Shown here: piece after piece, positions 32,211-41,210 of the stretch | Layout: every line of letters starts with the position of its first letter | Numbering within the stretch: position 1 is the stretch's first letter | From: Brevundimonas sp. | Lineage (GTDB): Bacteria > Pseudomonadota > Alphaproteobacteria > Caulobacterales > Caulobacteraceae | Reading direction: 5' to 3' | Length of the DNA stretch: 64,000 nucleotides | Assembly (NCBI RefSeq): GCF_027484365.1 | Contig: NZ_JAIXTC010000015.1 | Location: forward strand, 62,001 to 126,000 | The notes under the pieces: generated by a model | Databases searched by the model: none | What the model saw: only the letters and a program-made list of their open reading frames with translations | Told to the model about the DNA's origin: nothing | Position numbers and translations under genes: made by a program

Positions 32211-32220
32211 TTTTGGTTTC

Positions 32221-32347
32221 CGCTCATCCCCGCGAAAGCAGGGACCCAGTGCTTTTATGAGGCACGGTGTTCGGGATGACTTTCAAGGCAGGAACGGCGC
32301 CGCTGATCGCCCACAGGACTGGGTCCCCGCTTTCGCGGGGATGAGCG
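32221..32347. repeat. Palindromic intergenic repeat inside the ilv-leu cluster
   Basis: The arms at 32221-32250 and 32318-32347 are near-exact reverse complements of about 30 bases (core CCCCGCGAAAGC), separated by 67 bp. They fill the leuA-leuC gap, ending 11 bp before the leuC ATG. The folded RNA would be a long hairpin within the operon. This sequence type is a common dispersed repeat in related genomes (from memory). It may adjust leuCDB expression relative to the upstream genes. Confidence 0.8.
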
Positions 32348-32357
32348 GGAGTATGGG

Positions 32358-33773
32358 ATGAGCCCCCGCACCCTGTTCGACAAGGTCTGGGACGCCCACG
32401 TCGTCACGCCGGAGACGGCCGAGACGCCGGGCGTCCTCTATATCGACCTGCACCTGGTCCACGAGGTCACCAGTCCCCAGGCCTTCACCGAGATCGAGGC
32501 GAGGGGGCTCAAGGTCCGTCGCCCGGACCGGACCTTCGCGACCCTGGACCATTCGACGCCGACCCTGCCGGCCGGGCTGAATGGACTGAAGCCCTATGTC
32601 ACCGCCGAGGCCGAGGCCCAGGTTCATCGGCTGGAGGCCAACTGCGAGCGGCACGGCATCGATCTGGCCGGTTGGGGCTCGCCGGATCGCGGCGTGGTCC
32701 ATGTCATGGGGCCGGAGCTGGGCCTGACCCAGCCGGGCATGACCGTGGTCTGCGGCGACAGCCACACGGCGACCCACGGGGCCTTCGGGGCCCTGGCCTT
32801 CGGCATCGGCACCTCGGAAGTCGGTCACGTCCTGGCGACCCAGTGCCTGCTGCAGCGCAAGTCGAAAGCCATGCGGGTGACCGTTGACGGCGCCCTGACG
32901 CAGGGCGTGTCGGGCAAGGACGTGGCCCTGGCCGTGATCGCCGAACTGGGCTTCGGCGGCGGCACCGGCTTCGTCATCGAATACGCCGGCGAGGCAGTGC
33001 GGTCGCTCGACATGGAAGGTCGGATGACCCTCTGCAACATGTCGATCGAGGCCGGCGCGCGCGCCGGGATGATCGCGCCGGATCAGACGACCATCGACTG
33101 GCTGCGCGGCCGCAAACATGTGCCGCAAGGCCCGGCCTATGAGGCGAAGGCGGCCGAATGGCTGGGCCTCGCGACCGATCCGGGCGCGGTCTTCGACGCC
33201 GAGGTCGTGATCGACGGCGCCGCCATCCGCCCGATGGCGACCTGGGGGACGACGCCGGATGCGGGGTCTCCGATCGGCGCGCGCGTGCCGGAGCCGAAGT
33301 CGGACAGCGACCGCAAGGCCCTGGCCTATATGGGCTTCGAAGCGGGGGAGACGACGACGACCCAGACAGTCGACGTGGTCTTCATCGGCTCCTGCACCAA
33401 CGGCCGTCTGCCCGACCTGCGGGCTGCGGCGGACGTGTTGCGCGGGCGCAAGGTCAAGGCCGGGGTCCGCATGCTGGTCGTGCCGGGGTCCGAGGCCGTG
33501 CGCCGCGACGCGGAAGCCGAAGGTCTGCACCACGTCTTCACCGAGGCCGGAGCGGAGTGGCGCATCCCGGGCTGCTCGATGTGCATCGCCATGAACGGGG
33601 ATTTCGTCGCGCCGGGGCAACTGGCCGTCTCGACCTCGAACCGAAATTTCGAGGGCCGTCAGGGCAAGGGCGCCCGCACCATCCTGGCCAGCCCGGCCAC
33701 GGCGGCGGCCTCGGCCATCGCCGGGGTTCTCACCGATCCGCGCGTGTATCTGAACGAGGCTGCGCATGCCTGA
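32358..33773 (+). CDS. leuC: 3-isopropylmalate dehydratase large subunit
   Basis: Aconitase-family isomerase subunit, 471 residues, normal length. It carries the catalytic 4Fe-4S cluster, with ligands in [10 protein letters not shown] and in [10 protein letters not shown]. Other aconitase motifs are [25 protein letters not shown] and [24 protein letters not shown]. The start ATG lies just after the palindromic repeat. It overlaps leuD by 8 bp. Confidence 0.97.
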   Translation: MSPRTLFDKVWDAHVVTPETAETPGVLYIDLHLVHEVTSPQAFTEIEARGLKVRRPDRTFATLDHSTPTLPAGLNGLKPYVTAEAEAQVHRLEANCERHGIDLAGWGSPDRGVVHVMGPELGLTQPGMTVVCGDSHTATHGAFGALAFGIGTSEVGHVLATQCLLQRKSKAMRVTVDGALTQGVSGKDVALAVIAELGFGGGTGFVIEYAGEAVRSLDMEGRMTLCNMSIEAGARAGMIAPDQTTIDWLRGRKHVPQGPAYEAKAAEWLGLATDPGAVFDAEVVIDGAAIRPMATWGTTPDAGSPIGARVPEPKSDSDRKALAYMGFEAGETTTTQTVDVVFIGSCTNGRLPDLRAAADVLRGRKVKAGVRMLVVPGSEAVRRDAEAEGLHHVFTEAGAEWRIPGCSMCIAMNGDFVAPGQLAVSTSNRNFEGRQGKGARTILASPATAAASAIAGVLTDPRVYLNEAAHA

Positions 33774-34371
33774 GCCCCTGAAGGTCCTGACATCGCGGAC
33801 GCTGGTTCTGACCCAGGCCAATATCGACACCGACCAGATCATCCCGGCGCGGTTCCTGACGACGACCGAAACGACCGGTCTGGGTCAGAAGGCCTTCTAC
33901 GACTGGCGCTATGAGGCCGACGGCTCGGCGCGACCGGAAGCGGTGCTGAACCGGATCGACCCGGCCGAGCACCGTATCCTGGTGGCCGGCGACAATTTCG
34001 GTTGCGGATCCTCGCGCGAGCATGCGCCCTGGGCGCTTTATGACTACGGCTTCCGGGCCGTGATCTCGACCTCGATCGCCGACATCTTCACCTCCAACGC
34101 CCTGAAGAACGGCTTCCTGCCCGTGGTCGTCGATCAGGCGACCTGGGAGGATCTGGTCGCCAATCCGGAGCAGGTCGTGACCGTCGATCTGGAGGCCGGC
34201 GAAGTCCGACGTGGCAACCACGCGCCGGTCGCCTTTACCGTCGAGCCGTTCGCGCGCCAGTGTCTGCTGGACGGCGTCGACACCCTGGGCTGGCTCCAGA
34301 AACACCTGCCCGACATCGAACAGTACGAACGAACCCAGTCTGAACAAGCCTTGGCCCCGGAGCCCGCGTGA
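33766..34371 (+). CDS. leuD: 3-isopropylmalate dehydratase small subunit
   Basis: Swivelling-domain partner of LeuC, 201 residues. Recognisable segments are [14 protein letters not shown] near the N-terminus, the substrate-binding [14 protein letters not shown] loop, and [18 protein letters not shown]. It starts 8 bp inside leuC and ends in TGATG with leuB, consistent with coupled translation of leuC-leuD-leuB. Confidence 0.97.
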   Translation: MPEPLKVLTSRTLVLTQANIDTDQIIPARFLTTTETTGLGQKAFYDWRYEADGSARPEAVLNRIDPAEHRILVAGDNFGCGSSREHAPWALYDYGFRAVISTSIADIFTSNALKNGFLPVVVDQATWEDLVANPEQVVTVDLEAGEVRRGNHAPVAFTVEPFARQCLLDGVDTLGWLQKHLPDIEQYERTQSEQALAPEPA

Positions 34372-35471
34372 TGCCGAACACCCAGACCTATAACATCGTC
34401 CTGCTGCCCGGCGACGGCGTGGGGCCGGAGGTCATCTCGGCGGCGAAGGATGTGTTGCGCGTCATCGCGGACTTCTATGGGCACAGGTTTGAGTTCGCCG
34501 AGCATCTGATCGGCGGTGCCGCCATCGACGCGACCGGTGATCCCCTGCCGCCGGAGACGACCGCGGCCTGTCTGGCCGCTGATGGCGTACTGCTGGGCGC
34601 GGTCGGCGGGCCGAAGTGGGACGGCGGAACGCGGCGTCCCGAGGAAGGTCTGCTGGGCATCCGCAAGGCCATGGGCCTGTTCGCCAACCTGCGTCCGCTG
34701 CAGGTCTCGCCCGTGCTGGCGCACCGTTCGCCGCTCAAGAAGGAGATCGTCGAAGGCGTTGATCTGATCGTCTTCCGCGAGCTGACCGGCGGGGTCTATT
34801 TTGGCGAGAAGACCCGAACCGACACCATGGCGTCGGACCTGTGCGTCTATACGGTCGCGGAGATCGAGCGCGTCGCGCGCGCCGCGTTCAAGACCGCCAT
34901 CCAGCGGCGCGGCAAGGTGACTTCGGTCGACAAGGCGAATGTCATGGAGACCAGCCGGCTGTGGCGCGAGGTCGTGACCCGCATCCACGCCGAGGAGTTC
35001 CCGCAGATTCAGCTGGAGCATGCCCTGGTCGACTCCATGGCCATGCACCTGATCCGCAAGCCGCGGGAGTACGATGTCATCCTGACCGAGAACATGTTCG
35101 GCGACATTCTTTCGGATGAGATTTCGGTTCTGGGCGGATCGATCGGCCTTTTGCCGTCGGCGTCGCTGGGCGAATCGGGACCGGGCCTGTTCGAGCCGAT
35201 CCACGGCTCGGCCCCGGACATCGCTGGACAGGATCTGGCCAATCCCGTCGGCACCATCCTGTCGGCGGCCATGATGCTGCGTCACAGCCTGAATCTCGAG
35301 GACGAGGCGGCTTCGATCGAGGCCGCCGTCGCCGCGGTCCTCGCCGCCGGCGCGACCACCGCCGACCTGGGTGGTGAACTGGGGACACGGTCAGCGGCCG
35401 AAGCGATCATCGACGCCATCCGCGCCATCCACTGGGCCGCCGCGCACCGCGTCCAGATGCACTGGGGTTAA
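34371..35471 (+). CDS. leuB: 3-isopropylmalate dehydrogenase
   Basis: NAD-dependent oxidative decarboxylase giving 2-ketoisocaproate, 366 residues. Motifs: LLPGDGVGPEV at the N-terminus, GAVGGPKWD, the substrate loop RELTGGVYFGEK, catalytic TSVDKANVMETSRLWR, and ENMFGDILSDE for metal. ATG 34371 overlaps the leuD stop; an in-frame GTG three bases earlier is possible. Last gene of the leucine set. The 193-bp gap after it carries no gene but holds a hairpin before the next transporter. Confidence 0.97.
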   Translation: MPNTQTYNIVLLPGDGVGPEVISAAKDVLRVIADFYGHRFEFAEHLIGGAAIDATGDPLPPETTAACLAADGVLLGAVGGPKWDGGTRRPEEGLLGIRKAMGLFANLRPLQVSPVLAHRSPLKKEIVEGVDLIVFRELTGGVYFGEKTRTDTMASDLCVYTVAEIERVARAAFKTAIQRRGKVTSVDKANVMETSRLWREVVTRIHAEEFPQIQLEHALVDSMAMHLIRKPREYDVILTENMFGDILSDEISVLGGSIGLLPSASLGESGPGLFEPIHGSAPDIAGQDLANPVGTILSAAMMLRHSLNLEDEAASIEAAVAAVLAAGATTADLGGELGTRSAAEAIIDAIRAIHWAAAHRVQMHWG

Positions 35472-35612
35472 CCTTTTCGTCATCGGTGCGTCACAGGAAA
35501 GGATTGTGCGCTGCAACTATAGCTAAGGTTAGTTTTTGCCGCGATGGGTTGTGTAGCGCACGACACGCACACGAAAATTGCGCCGGATACGGCCTAGCCC
35601 CTTGCGTCTCCT

Positions 35613-35640
35613 GCAGTTGCGGTAAACACTTCGCAACTGC
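35613..35640. promoter_or_regulatory. Perfect stem-loop or operator upstream of the second amt gene
   Basis: GCAGTTGCG (35613-35621) and its exact complement CGCAACTGC (35632-35640) flank a 10-base AT-richer loop and end 24 bp before the amt ATG. It may be a 5'-UTR hairpin or a dimeric protein-binding site governing nitrogen-responsive expression. There is no T-run for termination. The rest of the 35472-35664 gap shows no gene, and I found no correctly spaced sigma-54 (GG-N10-GC) element. Confidence 0.5.
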
Positions 35641-35664
35641 GAGATCACACAGGGGGATGCATCC

Positions 35665-37143
35665 ATGTCGCAGTTCTTTAATCGGCTACCGGGCGTTCTT
35701 GCCCTCTGTCTTCTGACCATCGGACTCTTCTACGCGGGCGGAGCCTTCGCCCAGGAAGCCGGCGCACCGGCGCCGACCACCGAGGCCGCCGCTCCGGCGG
35801 CGCCCGTCGCGGCTGCCGCCGCCGCAGTCGAAACCGCCGCTGCCGAGGTAGTCGAAGCGGTCGAGGAGGCCGCTCCCGCCGCGCCGCTTCTGGCGCATCA
35901 GGCGCCGCTCGAAATCAACGAGGCGTCCACCTCCTGGATCCTGACCTCCACGGCCCTGGTGCTGTTGATGACCATGCCGGGCCTGGCGCTGTTCTACGGC
36001 GGCATGGTGCGCAAAAAGAACGTCATCGCCACCATCACCCAGTCGGTCGGCGTCGCCGCCGTCTCCACCTTGTGCTGGTTCGCCATCGGCTACAGCCTCG
36101 CGTTCGGCGTCGGCCAGCCTATGCTTGGTTTCGACGGCGACGCCGTGCAGTCGGTGATCGGCTCGACCCAGGCTGCCTTCCTGAACGGCGTCACCATGAC
36201 CACGGCCCACAGCCTGGCGCCGGGCCTGCCCGAGTATCTGTGGATCGCCTATCAGCTGACCTTCGCCATCATCACGCCCGCCCTGGTCACCGGCGCTTTC
36301 GCCGAGCGTCTGAAATATTCGGGCCTGCTGCTGTTTACGGTGCTCTGGTCGATCTTCGTCTACGCGCCCGTGGCTCACTGGGTCTGGGGCGGCGGCTTCC
36401 TGGGTTCGGCCGGCGTGCTGGACTTCGCCGGCGGCGCAGTGGTTCACGTCAACTCCGGCGTGGCCGGACTGGTTTGTGCATTGTTCCTTGGGCCGCGTAA
36501 GGGCTACGGCGTCGATGCCATGAACGCCCACAACCCCGTCCTCACCATGATCGGCGCCTCGCTGCTGCTGGTCGGCTGGATCGGCTTCAACGCCGGTTCG
36601 GCCTGGGCAGCGGACGGCATCGCAGCCGTGGCCCTGCTGAACACGATCGTCGCCGCCTTCGCCGCCGCCCTGACCTGGAAGATCGTCGAGGTGATCGAGA
36701 AGCGTAAGCCTTCGCTGATCGGTATTCTGTCCGGCCTCGTCGCCGGCCTGGTCGCGATCACTCCGGCCGCAGGTTTCGTGGATCCCAAGGGCGCGGTCAT
36801 CATCGGCCTGATCGCCGGTCCGGTCTGCTACGCCTCCTCCGTCTGGCTCAAGAAGCTGCTCCGCTACGACGACTCGCTGGACGCCTTCGGCATCCACGGC
36901 GCGGGCGGCGTGCTGGGCGCCCTTTTGACGGGCGTGTTCGCGACCACCGCCATCAACGGCCTGTCGGACGGAGCCAATATCCCGACCCAGGCCCTGGGTC
37001 TGGCCTGGACGATCGCCTGGAGCGCCGTGGTGACCTTCATCATCCTGGTGATCTGCAAGTTCACCACGGGCCTGCGCGTCACCGACGCCCAGGAAGCTGA
37101 AGGCCTCGACACCACCCTCCACGGCGAAGCCCTGGAACATTGA
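35665..37143 (+). CDS. amtB: Ammonium transporter, Amt family, with signal peptide and Ala-rich extension
   Basis: Ammonium channel, 492 residues. Signal peptide (LALCLLTIGLFYAGGAFAQ) is followed by an Ala/Pro/Glu-rich linker of about 45 residues before the LLAHQAPL segment, which is shared with the gltBD-linked copy at 8856-10109. Core motifs: LALFYGGMVRKKN, VWGGGFLG, DFAGGAVVHVNSG and DAFGIHGAGGVLG (pore histidines). RBS AGGGGGA precedes ATG 35665. No glnK is adjacent; a porin follows 77 bp downstream. The two copies look like paralogues from a fairly recent duplication. Confidence 0.96.
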   Translation: MSQFFNRLPGVLALCLLTIGLFYAGGAFAQEAGAPAPTTEAAAPAAPVAAAAAAVETAAAEVVEAVEEAAPAAPLLAHQAPLEINEASTSWILTSTALVLLMTMPGLALFYGGMVRKKNVIATITQSVGVAAVSTLCWFAIGYSLAFGVGQPMLGFDGDAVQSVIGSTQAAFLNGVTMTTAHSLAPGLPEYLWIAYQLTFAIITPALVTGAFAERLKYSGLLLFTVLWSIFVYAPVAHWVWGGGFLGSAGVLDFAGGAVVHVNSGVAGLVCALFLGPRKGYGVDAMNAHNPVLTMIGASLLLVGWIGFNAGSAWAADGIAAVALLNTIVAAFAAALTWKIVEVIEKRKPSLIGILSGLVAGLVAITPAAGFVDPKGAVIIGLIAGPVCYASSVWLKKLLRYDDSLDAFGIHGAGGVLGALLTGVFATTAINGLSDGANIPTQALGLAWTIAWSAVVTFIILVICKFTTGLRVTDAQEAEGLDTTLHGEALEH

Positions 37144-37220
37144 CGAAACTGCCGGGCGCGTGCCTCCCTCGCGCCCGGCGACTACCTGACACTCCAAACA
37201 GAAAACACGGGGATACCGAG

Positions 37221-37907
37221 ATGAGACTGCAAGCAACCTGTGCGGCCCTCGCCGCCGCCTTCGCCACCCTGGCCACCGCCGGCGCCGCGTCCGCCCAGGA
37301 CGTGAATCTCGCCTTCAACGCGGCGGTGACCAATGATTACGTCTTCCGCGGCGCCAGCCAGTCGAATGAAGACTCCGCCCTGTCGGGCGGCGTCGACGCG
37401 ACCATCGGCAGCTTCTATGTCGGCGGATGGGCTTCCAATGTCGAATTCGGCGATGCGACCGATGCGGAAGTGGACGTCTACGGCGGCTATCGCACGGAAG
37501 CCGGCGGCTTCGCCCTCGACTTCGGCGTGGTCGGCTATTTCTACGTCGATGCGCCGGGGGGCGCGGACTACGACTACGTGGAATACAAGGCCGCCGCCTC
37601 GCGCGCCCTGGGTCCGGTGACCGCCGGCGTCGCCTTCTTCTACTCGCCCGACTTCTTCGGCGCCGACGAGACCGCGACCTATCTGGAGGCCAATGCCGCC
37701 TTCAGCCCGATCGACAAGGTCACGGTGTCAGGCGCCGTGGGCAAGCAGTGGCTGGACGTGACCGGCGACTATGTCACCTGGAACGTGGGCGCCGCCTACG
37801 CCCTCACCGACAACCTTGCGGTGGACCTGCGCTATCACGATACGGACGTCGACAATGCCCCGCTGTATGACGGTCGCGTGGCCGTCGCCGTGAAGCTGGC
37901 CTTCTAG
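37221..37907 (+). CDS. TorF-family putative porin (Gcw_chp type)
   Basis: Outer-membrane beta-barrel of 228 residues. Signal peptide MRLQATCAALAAAFATLATAGAASA, then NLAFNAAVTNDYVFRGASQS (the Gcw_chp family opening), and alternating amphipathic strands with GG/Asp turns ending in a C-terminal Phe (AVAVKLAF) as outer-membrane proteins do. Such porins often sit beside ammonium transporters in alphaproteobacteria, so it may ease diffusion of small nitrogen compounds. GGGGATA precedes the ATG. The open frame begins earlier (37140), but only from 37221 is it a signal peptide. A strong terminator follows. Confidence 0.85.
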   Translation: MRLQATCAALAAAFATLATAGAASAQDVNLAFNAAVTNDYVFRGASQSNEDSALSGGVDATIGSFYVGGWASNVEFGDATDAEVDVYGGYRTEAGGFALDFGVVGYFYVDAPGGADYDYVEYKAAASRALGPVTAGVAFFYSPDFFGADETATYLEANAAFSPIDKVTVSGAVGKQWLDVTGDYVTWNVGAAYALTDNLAVDLRYHDTDVDNAPLYDGRVAVAVKLAF

Positions 37908-37932
37908 TCCTCCCCGGAAGACCTGCGACAGG

Positions 37933-37967
37933 CGCCGCCCCGGAGCGATCCGGGGCGGCGTTGTTCT
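37933..37967. terminator. Strong hairpin terminator between convergent genes
   Basis: CGCCGCCCCGG (37933-37943) pairs perfectly with CCGGGGCGGCG (37950-37960) around a 6-base loop, followed by TTGTTCT. It lies between the porin stop and the alpha-glucosidase stop and can end transcription from the left. The T-tract is present only on the plus strand side. Confidence 0.8.
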
Positions 37968-37968
37968 G

Positions 37969-39606
37969 TCAGGCTTGCGGTGCGAGGATCAGACCTGCCA
38001 TCGACGCCAGCTGCCCGGAGCGAGCATCCGCCTGATTGACGGCCTCGACCACAGTCCAGCCCGCAGGCGGCGTCCAGGCGACCGCTTCATGGCCCAGGTT
38101 GAAGGCGCAGAGCAGAGTCTCTCCCTGATCCTCACGCTCGAACAGCAGCAGGTCGCCCGGGCTCTCGAGCATCGTCATGGACCCCGTGCGCAGGGCTGGG
38201 TGAGTGCGGCGCAGACCGATCAGCCGGCGCGCCAGATGCAGGGTCGAGGCCGGATCGACCTCCTGGACGGCGACCGCCAGCATGGTGTGGCGGGGATCGA
38301 CCGGCAGCCAGGGCTCGACCGACGAGAAGCCTGCGAAGGGGGCGTCCGCCCTCCACGGCATCGGCGTACGGGCCCCGTCGCGGCCGAGAGTCTCGGGCCA
38401 GTTGGCGATGGCCTCCGGATCGACCAGCCGCTCGAACGGCACCTCCGCCTGGGGCAGGCCCAGTTCCTCGCCCTGATAGACGAAGACATTGCCGCGCAGG
38501 CAGATCAACAGCAGCAGCGCCATCCCGACGAAGGCCCTTGGGTCGCGGCCCTCGGCCCAGCGCGACACGGCGCGCGGGGCGTCGTGGTTGGAGAAGGCCC
38601 ACGAGGGCCAGCCTTCGCCGGGCCCGCCCGGCCACTGCGCCGGCCCCTGCCGGACCAGATCGGGCGTCAGCCGGTCAGCGTAGAGATAGAGGAAGCCATA
38701 GGCCGACTGCAGCCGGGTCGAACCTTCGGTATAGGCCTTCATCTCCTCGTCGGAGCGGTCGCCCACGACCTCGGCCACCATGAACCGGTCCCCGTCATAG
38801 CTGTCGGTCAGGGCCCGCATCCGGGTCAGGAAGTCGAGGATCTCCGGCTGGGACTGGTTGTGGATGTGCTGCTGGAAGTCGAACGGCCGGGTCCGCTTGC
38901 CGGGCGTGGCGACCGGCGGATTGTCGGTCAGGGCCGGGTCGTGCATCGAGAAGTTCAGCGCGTCGCAGCGGAATCCGTCCACGCCCCGGTCCAGCCAGAA
39001 GCGCGCCGCGTCCAGCAGGGCGTCCTGAACCTCCGGGTTCCGGGTGTTCAGCTGGGGCTGCGAACCCAGGAAGTTGTGCATGTAGTACTGGCCTCGGCGC
39101 GCGTCCCAGGTCCAGGCGGGGCCGCCGAAGACCGACTGCCAGTTCGACGGCGGCGATCCCTCCGGCTTCGCCTCGGCCCAGACATACCAGTCGGCCTTCG
39201 GATTGGTCCGGTCCTTCCGGCTCTCCCGGAACCAGGCGTGTTCATCGGACGTGTGGGCATAGACCTGGTCGATGATGATCTTCAGACCGAGTGCGTGCGC
39301 CCGCTCGATCAGCCGATCGAAGTCCTCGATCGTGCCGAAGATCGGATCGACGCCAACATAGTCCGCGACGTCGTAGCCGAAATCCCGCATCGGCGAGGTG
39401 AAGAAGGGCGACAGCCAGATCGCATCCACTCCCAGTGAGGCGATGTGATCCAGATGCGCGGTGATCCCCGGCAGGTCGCCGATCCCGTCACCGTTCGTAT
39501 CGGCGAAGCTGCGCGGATAGACCTGATAGATCGCCGCCCCGCGCCACCACTCACGACCGGACGAGGTCTGGACCAGGGGATCGGAAGCGGCACCGGGAAG
39601 GGTCAT
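37969..39606 (-). CDS. Alpha-glucosidase, glycoside hydrolase family 13
   Basis: Hydrolyses alpha-glucosidic bonds of short malto-oligosaccharides or related sugars; no signal peptide, so probably cytoplasmic. 545 residues. GH13 regions: WRGAAIYQVYPRSF at the N-terminus, IIIDQVYAHTSDEH (region I with Asn to Tyr variation), nucleophile Asp in GFRCDALN (region II), acid/base Glu in FMVAEVVGD (region III), and SNHDAPR (region IV). Divergent from a sugar permease 165 bp away, suggesting a small sugar-utilisation unit. No local LacI-type regulator is present. Confidence 0.92.
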   Translation of the reverse strand: MTLPGAASDPLVQTSSGREWWRGAAIYQVYPRSFADTNGDGIGDLPGITAHLDHIASLGVDAIWLSPFFTSPMRDFGYDVADYVGVDPIFGTIEDFDRLIERAHALGLKIIIDQVYAHTSDEHAWFRESRKDRTNPKADWYVWAEAKPEGSPPSNWQSVFGGPAWTWDARRGQYYMHNFLGSQPQLNTRNPEVQDALLDAARFWLDRGVDGFRCDALNFSMHDPALTDNPPVATPGKRTRPFDFQQHIHNQSQPEILDFLTRMRALTDSYDGDRFMVAEVVGDRSDEEMKAYTEGSTRLQSAYGFLYLYADRLTPDLVRQGPAQWPGGPGEGWPSWAFSNHDAPRAVSRWAEGRDPRAFVGMALLLLICLRGNVFVYQGEELGLPQAEVPFERLVDPEAIANWPETLGRDGARTPMPWRADAPFAGFSSVEPWLPVDPRHTMLAVAVQEVDPASTLHLARRLIGLRRTHPALRTGSMTMLESPGDLLLFEREDQGETLLCAFNLGHEAVAWTPPAGWTVVEAVNQADARSGQLASMAGLILAPQA

Positions 39607-39771
39607 GGCCTGACCAGATCATCCCGGCGGCCAGACGTCCACCGCCTGCCGGATTGAAGCCACTTTTCGTTACGGATGCGAATATCGGGCTGGACGGCGG
39701 GGCCGATCCGCGTGAGGCATGGGGTTCAAGCGGTTACGGGCGAGCAACGCCCGACAGGAAACGAGACCAGA

Positions 39772-41061
39772 ATGACCGAAACGACCACCCCGCCGGCCAA
39801 AGGCACCAGTCTGGCCTTCGCCTATGTGACGACCCTGTTCTTCGCCTGGGGCTTCGTGACCTCCCTGATCGGCCCGCTGATCGCGGCGGTGCGGCGGGTG
39901 TTCGAACTGAGCTATGCCGAGGCGACCCTGACCACCTTCGCGTGGTTCATCGCCTATGGCATCGCCTCGATCCCGGCCGCGGCCATCCTGAGCCGGCTGG
40001 GATACAGCCGCGCGATCATATTCGCTCTCGTGACGATGGTTGCCGGATGCCTGATCGTACCGATCGCCACTATCGTTGACTGGTATCCGGGCGTGCTGAT
40101 CGCCCTGTTCGTCATCGCCTCGGGCGTGACCCTGCTGCAGGTGGGCGCCAACCCGCTGGTCGCCGCTCTCGGGGCGCAGAAAAGCTCGCACGCTCGGCTG
40201 AACTTCTCGCAGTTCTTCAACTCCCTGGGCACCACGCTGGGGCCGCTGCTGGCCGCGCCGATCCTGCTGACCGGCGGCGTGTTCGCCGCAGACGCCGTGA
40301 TCACCGACCCGGCGACGCGAGCCGAATCCCTGCGCAGCATCGACTTTGCCTTCCTCGCAGTCGGCGCCTTCTTCGCGGTCGTGGCCATCTTCATCTTTAC
40401 GGCGCGCAAGACCATCAACAACGCCGCGCCGGTTCCGACCGCCGCCGACCGCGTCTCGCCGCTGGTCGCGCTGAAGTCCCGCTGGGCCGTGTTCGGCGCC
40501 CTGGCGATCTTTTTCTACGTCGGCTCCGAGGTGACCATCGGCGACCTTTTGACCAACTTCCTGCACAGCCCCGAGATTCTCAACATCCCGCTGGCGGCGG
40601 CCGGCGGCATGGTCAGCTACTATTGGGGGGGCGCCATGGTCGGACGTCTGGTCGGCGGCCTTCTTCTGCTGACGAAGATCAAGGCCAGCGTCATCCTGAC
40701 GGTGAACACGGCGATCGCGGCGATCCTCTGCCTCGTCGTCACCCAGACGTCGGGAACCACGGCGGCCTATGCGGCGATCGCGATCGGCTTCTTCAACTCG
40801 ATCATGTTCCCGACCATCTTCACCCTGACTCTGGAGCGTTCGAGCGCGCCGGTGCCGGCCACGTCCGGCCTGCTGGTGTTCGGGATCATCGGCGGGGCGG
40901 TGCTGCCCCTGATCGGCGGGCTGATCGGGGACCACGCGCCGACGCTCAACCCCGTCTTCTACGTGCCGCTGGTCGGCTACCTGATCCTGGTCGGGTTCGC
41001 TGTCCTGTCGGCACGCGCCAAGACCCACGGCATCGCCGGCCCGGTTTCCGGGGGGCACTGA
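39772..41061 (+). CDS. Sugar MFS transporter (FucP/GluP family)
   Basis: Proton-coupled sugar symporter of the major facilitator superfamily, 429 residues, about 12 membrane helices. Family marks are FAYVTTLFFAWGFVTSLIG in helix 1, GVTLLQVGANPLVAALG, and the conserved N-F-S-Q-F-F-N-S-L-G-T segment typical of FucP/GluP. The true start is ATG 39772; the frame upstream to 39676 is not transporter-like. It is paired head to head with the GH13 alpha-glucosidase, so its substrate may be glucose, maltose or a related sugar (inference). Confidence 0.9.
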   Translation: MTETTTPPAKGTSLAFAYVTTLFFAWGFVTSLIGPLIAAVRRVFELSYAEATLTTFAWFIAYGIASIPAAAILSRLGYSRAIIFALVTMVAGCLIVPIATIVDWYPGVLIALFVIASGVTLLQVGANPLVAALGAQKSSHARLNFSQFFNSLGTTLGPLLAAPILLTGGVFAADAVITDPATRAESLRSIDFAFLAVGAFFAVVAIFIFTARKTINNAAPVPTAADRVSPLVALKSRWAVFGALAIFFYVGSEVTIGDLLTNFLHSPEILNIPLAAAGGMVSYYWGGAMVGRLVGGLLLLTKIKASVILTVNTAIAAILCLVVTQTSGTTAAYAAIAIGFFNSIMFPTIFTLTLERSSAPVPATSGLLVFGIIGGAVLPLIGGLIGDHAPTLNPVFYVPLVGYLILVGFAVLSARAKTHGIAGPVSGGH

Positions 41062-41075
41062 GGACGCGGGGGCCC

Positions 41076-41139
41076 TGGAGCCTGATCCGTTGAGGCGGAA
41101 TCGCTACGCGATTCCGCCGATGCGGTGAATCAGGCTCCA
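41076..41139. repeat. Palindromic intergenic element, first of a tandem pair
   Basis: The outer arms TGGAGCCTGAT and ATCAGGCTCCA enclose an inner perfect hairpin (GGCGGAATCGC against GCGATTCCGCC, 41094-41118). It lies directly downstream of the sugar permease, pointing at the convergent DUF1190 gene, and may serve as a terminator. No gene fits here. Confidence 0.75.
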
Positions 41140-41150
41140 GATATGAGCGA

Positions 41151-41210
41151 GAGCATGATTCACGCCTTCGCCAGAACCGCGTAGCGGTTCTGTCTCAAGC
41201 GATCATGCTC
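41151..41210. repeat. Palindromic intergenic element, second of a tandem pair
   Basis: Outer arms GAGCATGAT (41151-41159) and ATCATGCTC (41202-41210) with an inner perfect hairpin, AGAACCGC against GCGGTTCT, at 41173-41191. The right arm reaches the first base of the DUF1190 stop codon on the minus strand. Same architecture as the preceding element but different sequence. Confidence 0.75.

Noticed and set aside
30984..32357. A frameshift that truncates leuA
   Set aside because: The bases after the TGA form a palindromic repeat up to leuC, and no downstream frame continues a LeuA regulatory domain, so the short form appears genuine.
35472..35664. A possible sigma-54 promoter before amtB (GG...GC near 35590-35605)
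   Set aside because: The GG and GC pairs are 11 rather than 10 bases apart and the flanking bases do not match; not reported as a promoter.
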